Shown piece by piece: positions 56,561-64,000 of a stretch of DNA of 64,000 nt. The DNA is from Cordilura impudica. Taxonomy: Eukaryota > Arthropoda > Insecta > Diptera > Scathophagidae. A program made the position numbers and the translations under genes. Numbering within the stretch: position 1 is the first letter of the stretch; every line of letters begins with the position of its first letter. The stretch is from contig OY821518.1 of the NCBI GenBank assembly GCA_963682025.1, forward strand, positions 17,830,422-17,894,421, given 5' to 3'. The notes under the pieces are model-generated. The model was not told where the DNA came from and made no database searches. It saw only the letters and a program-made list of their open reading frames with translations.

Positions 56561-56762
56561 TTACGGGTTTCGCCCTATTTTTGTTCTTAGGAATCGAATT
56601 AAATTTTCAATTTTTCGAGATATCATTATACAATTTTTTAAAATTTTTTACTTTTGACGTTATTGGGCGCAATTAATTTTTGATCATTCTTTGGTAAACG
56701 TTTTTCAGGTAAGATGTTCGGTTAGTTGCGTTAATCAGGACAAACTACTTCGAATCAGACAA

Positions 56763-57030
56763 ATAAGAAAATTATAGTCTATCTAGACCGTCTATACGAT
56801 ACCCCACACCATGCGTTTAAAGACCCTATATTTCTGGTCCAACTTCTTAGATATACAAAATAAACATAAACCAAGTTTGAGTGGCAACTTTTTTTGCCTT
56901 CGGATATGAAAAAGTTCATATCTGATGCTGACTGGGTCGAAAAATGTACCGTCCCTGAGCATATTTGTTAAGATTACTATGCTTTTGCCAAAACATATAC
57001 AAAACATATTTGAGAAAAATCTATTTTTAT
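56763..57030 (-). repeat. Palindrome-ended dispersed repeat, reverse, truncated
   Basis: Starts AAGAAAATTATAGTCTATCTAG with a decayed terminal palindrome, then GATACCCCACACCATGCG, AGACCCTATATTTCTGG, and AAAAAGTTCATATCTGATGC. It breaks at 57030, where a forward copy begins directly. Confidence 0.7.
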
Positions 57031-57672
57031 ACCCTATACCACTATGTGGTTTGGGTATAATGACTTTGTGCTGCTGTTTGTAACAACCAAAAATATTTGA
57101 GGTAGACCCTTTTATTATACCGATCGAATCGGAATCACTTTTTGAATCAATTTAACTATGTCCGTCCGTCCGTCCGTCCGTCCGTCCGTCCGTCCGTCTG
57201 TGTGTCCATGTAAACTTTGTAATCAAACTGCAGGTCGAAAATATGAATATATTTTGATGCAATTTGGTATATAAGCTTACATCGGCCATGGGATGAATGC
57301 TATTGTTCAGACCTAGCCCCCATACAAATGACCTCTATAAAATCGACATAAATTAGTCAAATTGGGTTTGTATGTGTTTATTACATCCATTAATGAATAG
57401 TCCAAAAACGGTCACTATGGGACAACTCTTGGTCATAGGCCCCATATAGAGCTGCTTCCCGATCTTCACTTAAATCTCTCAAAAAACAAAAATATTGCAT
57501 GAATGACATCTCAAATATTGTTTTTATATTTTTCGCAAAATACAAGAGACTTTACCCACCATGGTCAGGATCGGTCCATTTTTGGACCTAGTCCCCATAT
57601 AGACATAGCATCCGATATGAACTTTTTCATATCTGCAGCCAAAAAAATTAATAATATAATTTTCTTATTTGT
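57031..57672 (+). repeat. Palindrome-ended dispersed repeat, forward
   Basis: Starts ACCCTATACCACTATGTGG. It has an enlarged (TCCG)n block at 57161-57198 and runs through GGCCCCATATAGAGCTGC to AAAAAAATTAATAATATAATTT. The terminal palindrome is lost. It abuts reverse copies on both sides. Confidence 0.75.
57161..57198. repeat. (TCCG)n microsatellite
   Basis: Nine TCCG-type units expanded from the short GTCCGTCC block common to the dispersed family. Confidence 0.9.
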
Positions 57673-57679
57673 TCTTATA

Positions 57680-58075
57680 GATTCAGTGAAGATCGGGAAT
57701 TAGCCTCATATGGGGGATGTGACTAAGAATCATCCTATAAGCTAAGTTTTTATATTACTGATAAATGGATGCAATAAACATACACAAACCCAGTTTGACC
57801 GAGATCTATATGATAATTTCGAAATTATGGCAATTTAAATCGATCTCATAGGGGTTATCTGTATGGGGAATAGGTCTGAAAATTAAGCGATTTTCACTAA
57901 TTCCAACAGCGTTCGTGCTATGACCGACAGAAGCTCACATACCAAATCTCATCAAAGTATGTTCACAGTTGCGACCTGTAGCATGATTAAAAATTTACAT
58001 GGACACACAGACGGACGGAAGATGTGTCTAGGTGAAATATTTTTGATACCACTATATGGTATAGGGTATAGTTTT
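57680..58075 (-). repeat. Palindrome-ended dispersed repeat, reverse, partial
   Basis: Contains GATTCAGTGAAGATCGGGAA, ATGGATGCAATAAACATACA, TCATAGGGGTTATCTGTATGG, CACAGACGGACGG (58005-58017) and ends ATACCACTATATGGTATAGGG. Internal deletion around the GTCCGTCC block. Confidence 0.65.
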
Positions 58076-58869
58076 TATTTTACCGATCGCCTGAATCATT
58101 TTGTAGGTCTGTTTAGTAGTGTTCGTCCGTCCTTCCGATGGACATACATTTGATCCTTCTAGGGGCATCATGAACGCTGTAGGGGCCAAACATAAAATTT
58201 CATGCAACTAATATATCTACTGGGGAGTCCTGACAGGTTAAATACAAGGGGCAGGTATGTTTTGCGAAAACATTGGGGACAAAACCTAATGAAAGTTGGT
58301 CACACATTTTACCCACCCATATGGAATTCTAGGCAGTCATGGGACTTTTTTTTTTTTCTATATATTACTAGTATGGAATCTAAACTTTGTATGGAACCCC
58401 TTAATGATAGATGAGAGAAGGTATACATTGAAAGTGGAAACTACTGACAGTCGGTCATTCATTAGAGCCATTTAAGAGGTGTGGTGGCCAATTTTTTCAA
58501 AGTCATAAAATTTTAAACTTTGTATGGGAGCCCCCTTAGCTACAAGTAACAGGGCCCTACATTTCATCCCTCTAGGCGTGACTTTGTGACAGTTATGGAT
58601 TTTTTTCCAATTTTTTTTCCTTTTGTTCGATAAGGAGCCCTCGCTCTATCCCCCAATTTTTTAACTCATGCATTTATTTCTCAGAGCGATTTATTTTGCC
58701 GTTAGATCCAAATCATCATATACATCTCGTTCATATTTAATTTCTGTTTGTGTATTAGTTACACACATTATTCAGTAGTCCAAAAATATACCCAGTAGCG
58801 CCCCATAAAAAGATGCTTCCCGATCTTCACTTATAGCAGTTTTTATTAAAACTCTTTCTTTCCTTATGA
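58076..58869 (+). repeat. Dispersed repeat segment, mixed family
   Basis: Begins TTTACCGATCGCCTGAATC and GTTCGTCCGTCCTTCCGATG, related to but diverged from the palindrome-ended family. The middle (58190-58660) contains GGGGAGTCCTGACAGG and GGGAGCCCCCTTAGC blocks that I cannot place. Non-coding. Confidence 0.4.
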
Positions 58870-59557
58870 GATTTGAATCTCTCCGTCTCTGTGCGTGACT
58901 TTGCGTGACTATCTTAAAATTAATCTCTGGTCACAGCAAGTCTATGGATCAAGTTTCAGAATTATTGGATGAGGGGAAATGTGATTTAAATCACTCCGTG
59001 ACTGTGCGTGACTGTATGTGACTATCATAAAATTGATCTTTGGCCATAAAAAGTCTGTGGACAAAGTTTCAGGCTGAATGAATAATGGGAATGTCGTTTA
59101 AATCACTCCGCGACTGGGTGTGATTATAAGTGAAAATTAAATTAAAATTAATCTTTGGCCACAAAAAGTCTATGGACAAAGTGTCATATCGATCGGATTA
59201 GGAAAAAAGGGGTTTAAATGACTCCGTGACTGTGCATGACTATGCATGACTGTGTGTGACTATCTTAAAATTAAACTCTGACTACAGCAAGTCTATGGAC
59301 AAAGTTTCAGATCGATTGGATGAGGTGAAGTGAGGTATTGATCTCACCGGGACTGTGCGTGACTATGTCAAAGTTAAACTTTTATCACGGCAAGCTTATC
59401 GACCAAGTTTCAGATCGATCGGATAAGGAGAAATTGACTTTAAAGCACTCCGTGACAGTGCATGACTATGCGTGACTGTGCATGACTACCAAAATTAATG
59501 TATAGTCACAGCAAGGCTATGGGCAGAGTTTCAGATCAATTGGATGAGGGGGAATGC
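58870..59557. repeat. Six-unit minisatellite, 101-123 bp period
   Basis: Units start at 58870, 58983, 59096, 59212, 59335 and 59436. Each contains AATCACTCCGTGACTGTGCG-like sequence, GTGACTATCTTAAAATTAA, a CACAGCAAGTCTATGG block and AAAGTTTCAGATCGATTGG, then GAGG. TGACTGTGCG sub-repeats vary in number, which changes unit length. A (CAGA)n tract follows at 59557-59585. It lies inside a dispersed-repeat mosaic. Confidence 0.85.
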
Positions 59558-59585
59558 AGACAGACAGACAGACTGACAGACAGAG
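59557..59585. repeat. (CAGA)n microsatellite
   Basis: CAGA repeats with one CTGA variant, directly after the minisatellite. Confidence 0.9.
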
Positions 59586-59599
59586 TATGAGTTAAAAGA

Positions 59600-59895
59600 A
59601 AGAGTTTAAAAACAAAAAATAACACACAGATCTCTCTCAAATTTGGTTTGCATATGGTTTTTGCAAGAAATAAGTAATTTCGCCAAATATGGTCAAAATC
59701 GGTTCATTTTTCGACATAGGCCTCATATAAATAAAGCATCCGATTTGAACTACTTTCACAGCCGAAAGTAAAACAACTAAGAATATTATAGTCGGTCTAG
59801 ACCGACTACACGTTACCCTTTACCATGGTTTAGAGACCCTATCTCTTCCGTCCTACTAAGTGGATATAGAAAATAAGCCCAATTCGAAACAAAAA
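59600..59895. repeat. Converging pieces of the palindrome-ended family
   Basis: 59625-59780 is a forward 3' piece (GCAAGAAATAAGTAATTTCGCC ends AAAGTAAAACAAC). 59785-59895 is a reverse 5' piece starting with the intact palindrome GTCGGTCTAGACCGAC (59801-59816), then ACCATGGTTTAGAGACCC. The two orientations meet at one palindrome. Confidence 0.6.
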
Positions 59896-60479
59896 TTCCG
59901 CATGAAGTATCTCACTTCTCCCTTTTCCCCTGTAATGCACTTGATTTTAGTTTTTTCCCTCAAAAAATTTCCCTTGCAAAACAGACGGGAGTTTACATAA
60001 AAACGTTAAAATTATTTTGATTAAACAAAATTTAAATAAAAAAAATTAATATTTTATTGTTCTTGTATGTTGAAGACCACAAATAAAGCACAACTTCAAC
60101 CTTTGTTAACTTTAATGAAATCCAGTTCAGGCATTGATTGCGTTTTCCATAGATTCAGCCCGTGAAGGACTTCTAGCAATCTTTTAGCTATTTCGTTGTT
60201 GTTATTCTACAACACACTACTATTCATTTTTTATTTAGTTTTTCTGTAAAATAAATTTATATTCGTTTGCACACACAAAAAAAATAGTAACTTGATTGTC
60301 AATAAGCAAAACAACTGGCTTCGAAATTCGATGATGCCACTTATTCATTTTTTTGTTCACGCGGAATTTAAAATTGGAGAATTTTTTTCTCGCGAAAAGT
60401 ATTTTCCGTGAGAATGAAATTCCTTGAGAATATTCGTAATTGGGCTGATTAATTTTTTTTTTGCTGCAGATAAGAAGCC
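59896..60479. other. Non-coding DNA, possibly the 3' end of a Tigger element
   Basis: AT-rich sequence with CTCGCGAAAAGTATTTTCCG (60391-60410) and GAGAATATTCGTAATTGGG. It lies on the 3' side of the transposase remnant at 60480-61830. Similar words occur on the other side near 61940-61985 (AATATTCGCGTAAACTAATTG), so these may be the element's terminal regions, but I could not align clean terminal repeats. Confidence 0.3.
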
Positions 60480-61830
60480 TTTATATTGTTTTGTTGCTTC
60501 TTTTACTTCACTCTTAGAAATGTTTAATATCTGCCGTGTACTTTACTTTACTTTCGGCTTCTAATGGAATGTAATTTCCGTCGTCTTCATCACTTTCATC
60601 ACCTTCATAATTCTCTACATCATTTTCTTCTAAACTGATCGCATTAGCGTGGTCGACTCATTCATTTTAATCGTTTTCAGTCAGTGCATTCTGTAACTGT
60701 TAACAAGTGAGTCAGGAACTAACAGTTAAATAAAACGCTAAAAGAAAAATTCGTTACATTTGGGAAAATTTTATGGACTAATTAAGTTTATTTCCATTTG
60801 AAACTAGATCTACATTAGTCTGTTGCAATGGAGCATCATCATCTTTATCAAAATGTGGTTGGAATAAAAATTTTGCAAGTGAGGTTTGTTTAACAGCTTG
60901 AAATTCTAGATCTACCACAACTTTTTAAAAGTATGATTATATCCTTCTCTCATAAGGATATAAATTTCGACAAGAGGTTATTTTTACAATGCAGCTTTAG
61001 TATTTGGTTTGTATTCATGGTGTAACATTTGGTGCCGTATTTAGAGTCCATATTTTGCCAGCACTCGTTTCTTTGATCCACACTTCTGCTGGGGGATGGA
61101 AAGGAGCGTTGTTCAAAATCAGAACAGAATTTTAGGGTAAATTGTTGCTTTCTAAAAATGATTCTAACTGCAACATTTATAAAAAGTTCATGTTAATGTT
61201 AAACGACGCTTTTTAAATGTAACTTTAATCAGGAGCAAACTCGTCGAAAAACCAAAAATCTATGCAGGAGTGAGTGTACTCTATAGGCAACACTTTATTT
61301 CGAAAATAAGTTTATATAGTTCTTTTCTTTTAATTCACTAGCATTTGCGTTCAAAGTATACCTGATGCAGTTTTTCACCGGAATCAATTTCAATAAGAAC
61401 CCTGTTTCATCAGCGCTGAATATAGCAACTTTGCATAAATTATGCTGATCAATCAATTAATAAAATGCTTCACTAACTCTGCATGATGGGAGAGTATTTC
61501 ACCGCTTTCTTTCTTTAGTCGAATTCCATAACATTTTTTAAAACGAGAAAACCAAACATGGCTTGCGTTAAATTGGCCACCATAAAATTTTTTATGTAAT
61601 TCGATAGCTTTTATCTTTATTGGAACATTTTTCGTTTTTTCCATCTGGAAGAATCTTGTTCCATTTTCCGATTCAAAATTATTTTTTTTTTGATATTTTT
61701 TAAAAAGATTTCGGTTTTCATATTTATTGGATAACGCCCATAAATATTTACCCTTTGCATAATCTTTTACGGTTTGCAATTTTTCTCAAAATCAAAGTTT
61801 TTTCTAATTGACTGATGAAAACAAAAGTCA
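60480..61830 (-). pseudogene. Tigger/pogo-type transposase remnant
   Basis: Minus-strand DDE transposase with a CENP-B-like DNA-binding region. An open frame at 61453-61779 reads M-E-K-T-K-N-V-P-I-K, then F-N-A-S-H-V-W-F-S-R-F-K-K and Y-G-I-R-L-K-K-E-S-G-E, the second helix-turn-helix of CENP-B/Tigger proteins. Beyond it: F-S-A-D-E-T-G-F-L-L-K-L-I-P (first catalytic Asp, about 61410), then L-I-L-N-N-A-P-F-H-P where D-N-A-P-x-H is expected (about 61112), then N-T-A-P-N-V-T-P. An acidic C-terminal tail (E-N-D-V-E-N-Y-E-G-D-E-S-D-E-D-D) lies at 60560-60640. Many stops and a catalytic Asp to Asn change make it inactive. Confidence 0.75.
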
Positions 61831-61834
61831 AAGA

Positions 61835-62338
61835 AAAAGCATTTTTTAAAAATCACTTGTTTTGTAATTTATATACTTTTTTCTTTTATTTGCATTTAAG
61901 GAATTTTGAAAATAAAAATAGAACAGATTTTTTCTTTTTTCGCAGAAATAATATTCGCGTAAACTAATTGAGCGAATAAACTCTTCGAACTTTGTTTAAT
62001 TTCTATTATTTTTACTTATTTCATGCTAATTTTTCGGTATTATTCGTTTTATCGAGCACTAAATCATGACTTCATTACTTCGTTAAATGGCAATTTCGTT
62101 GACCCTTCGGTTAGAGAGAAGGTCCCTGGGGACCTTTTTCATTTACAAGCTGAAATTACTCCTATTTCGGCCAGGATATGGTACCCCAAAAGTTACCCTG
62201 TTTTCCAAGAGAATTTTGTCAAAAATCGTTTAAAAGATACGCCCAATAGTTTAGTTTTTATTGAGGTTTATTGTTTATTAATTAAGGGTACCAGAAGTGT
62301 TTCTAGCCGGAGGGTTAAACCGGAAAACCGCTGTATTT
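61835..62338. other. Unplaced sequence with a 128-codon frame
   Basis: A plus-strand frame (62023-62409) is open through D-P-S-V-R-E-K-V-P-G-D-L-F-H and Y-P-V-F-Q-E-N-F-V, but I recognise no family, and its 3' third overlaps the dispersed repeat starting near 62340. More GC-rich than its surroundings at 62095-62330. It could be a decayed retroelement piece. Confidence 0.25.
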
Positions 62339-62339
62339 T

Positions 62340-62823
62340 GAAAAATATATACAAACCAAATTTGAGAAAAACCTGTGCAACATTTTTGTTTTTTAATAGA
62401 TTTAAGTGAAAATCGAGCAGCAGCTTTACATGGGGGCTATGACAAAGAATTGCCATATAGGGTTTGTTTTTGGACAACTGATAAAAGGATGTAATACATC
62501 CACACAAAACCAATTTAACCGAGATTTATATGCTTATTTGGATCTTATGGCAATTTAAGTCGATGTCAACATAGACCGAAGTTCACCAATTTCAATAGCG
62601 TTCATGCTATTGTCGATAGAAGCTTATTTTCATTAAAATATTCATACTTGCGACCTGTAGTTTAATTACAAGGTTTACATGGACACACGGACGGACAGAC
62701 GGACGGACGGACACCGCTAAATCGACTTAGAAAGTGATTCGGAGTCGATCAGTATAATAAAAGATGGGTCTGGATCAAATATTTTTGGTAGTTACAAACC
62801 ACATAGTGGTACAGGGTATAAAA
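62340..62823 (-). repeat. Palindrome-ended dispersed repeat, reverse
   Basis: Reverse copy lacking the terminal palindrome: AACCAAATTTGAGAAAAACC, AAAAGGATGTAATACATCC, GACGGACGGACGGAC (62698-62712), AAAGTGATTCGGAGTCGATC, and the end AAACCACATAGTGGTACAGG with GTATAAAAAT. Confidence 0.7.
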
Positions 62824-64000
62824 ATTAGAAGCAATGTCACCAATTTGCTTTATTTAGGGTCTGTAAACGCATGGCGTAGGTTTGCTAGGGTCAGTCGAAA
62901 ATGGCTGTGATTTTGTTATTTGTTTGATTCTCGGATACAAAAATAAATACTAAAATAAACTTAATATGATAAAGTTTTCCTGCAGTCATAAACATCAGTA
63001 CAGTACACCTTGTGGTACGGTTTTTTGCTAGCATAATTTTTTAATCAAATAACCAAAAAGAAAAAAAACCATATTAATATATACCACATTTTGTTGGTTT
63101 CACAACTACAAACTAAATAACAGACGTTTATATTTGATATTTGATTTTCTGAAAAATACTTTTAAAGCAGCAATAACCTTAAACTCAAACACACACTCAA
63201 AATTGCATTTTCATGTATGTCTGTTTGCATGGTCCTTGCAAATGCAGCCAATAAACAATTTAAAAAGTCACTTAATTTATCGATTTACTTAAACAGCAAA
63301 TACTCAAAAACAAACAACTACAAAATTAATTGTTTTTTTTTTTTTACTTTCTACTACAAAAGGAATGCATATTGCTATGGCACGGCAGTGAAACATATAC
63401 CCACTCACATTTAAATTCGCATACAAATGCAGCATCTAAACATCAATTAAAATGCTTGGCTGAAGCAGAAATAAACAAACAAACAAACAAACAAATAGAA
63501 CGACATATAGCCTCTACTATTTTCATATATAATTGCTCCAAACGATGTATGTGCAATTCGAAAGTTTACTCGTAATAGGACAATTTCCATTATACGCAAA
63601 GAACAAATGCTGCCGTGTGTGTGTCGATGCAATTGTAGGTATAGGTATTTTATTATGCTACTGATTATGTATGTACGAGTATGTTTCGAAATTTATGTAT
63701 TGGTCTGAATGCATGTTTTGTTGTAGAGATGAGGAATATATGTATGTATGTGGAAATGTGTATATGTTTGTTTAAATCAGGTTATAGAAGAAAAGTGAAA
63801 TATTTGTGTTTGCTGTAGTAATGAATAAATTGTCAATATTCGTTCGTAATTGTTCAATGGGATTTCTTTTTTGTACCTTTTATGTGTTTAACCCTCGTTT
63901 AATTGTAGCGTTGGGTTGGGGATAGCAAAACTGCTACAAAATAGCTACAAAATAATGTTGAAATTGTTCTTTGTTCTAGAAATAGTTCAGTTATTTGTTT
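62824..64000. other. AT-rich DNA, no gene seen
   Basis: Contains CGCATGGCGTAGGTTTGC near 62870 (another trace of the dispersed family), an (AAAC)n tract at 63473-63495 and TATGTA-rich sequence at 63735-63755. No coding sequence recognised. Confidence 0.45.
63473..63495. repeat. (AAAC)n microsatellite
   Basis: Five to six AAAC units. Confidence 0.85.

Overview
This is a eukaryotic, strongly AT-rich window with no intact host gene that I can recognise. It looks like intergenic or large-intron DNA from a higher fly (Diptera, probably a schizophoran or calyptrate). The evidence is a DD41D mariner of the type first described from Ceratitis, jockey-type LINEs, Penelope-like elements (PLEs), piggyBac elements, short Helitrons, and a dispersed family carrying (CCGT)n blocks of the kind common in fly genomes. 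The species assignment is inference.

Left part (1-16 kb): a LINE reverse-transcriptase scrap, a short Helitron (1824-2150), then the best-preserved structure of the window. This is a piggyBac element (5028-8726) split by a mariner (6595-7889) that sits inside the codons of the piggyBac D-N-Y-F-T-S motif and has a TA duplication on each side. A second, more decayed piggyBac (8863-10845), a copy of the palindrome-ended dispersed family, a PLE tail (12900-13790), a second mariner on the minus strand (14060-14815) and a second Helitron follow.

Middle (16-41 kb): 16.5-20.2 kb is featureless AT-rich DNA. A PLE on the minus strand (21280-22652) is embedded in a TTTAAAATT satellite. A LINE remnant (23330-24330) is followed by a PLE terminal repeat. 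Several inverted-repeat elements lie between 26 and 34 kb: a TAA-flanked MITE, a 1.3-kb element with an 8-bp duplication, a hairpin, a 255-bp palindrome and a related 0.96-kb element. A third Helitron, a jockey 3' end on the minus strand and a 966-bp hexanucleotide array fused to a LINE RNase H remnant complete this part.

Right part (41-64 kb): two copies of a composite repeat built around AAAAATG/AAAAATA arrays (41.3-43.2 and 44.4-46.0 kb, the second carrying a tRNA-derived SINE), a jockey endonuclease remnant, a 1.9-kb AAAATCGCC satellite with higher-order structure, a mosaic of dispersed repeats with a six-copy minisatellite (56.8-59.9 kb), and a Tigger/pogo-type transposase remnant (60.5-61.8 kb).

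Every coding remnant I identified is broken by stops, frameshifts, truncation or lost catalytic residues. The elements therefore do not work together; the window is a layered record of insertions. The most interesting leads are the hammerhead-like motifs linked to PLE ends, the array-carrying composite repeat, the mariner-in-piggyBac nesting, and a group of three elements that share a core but have different ends.
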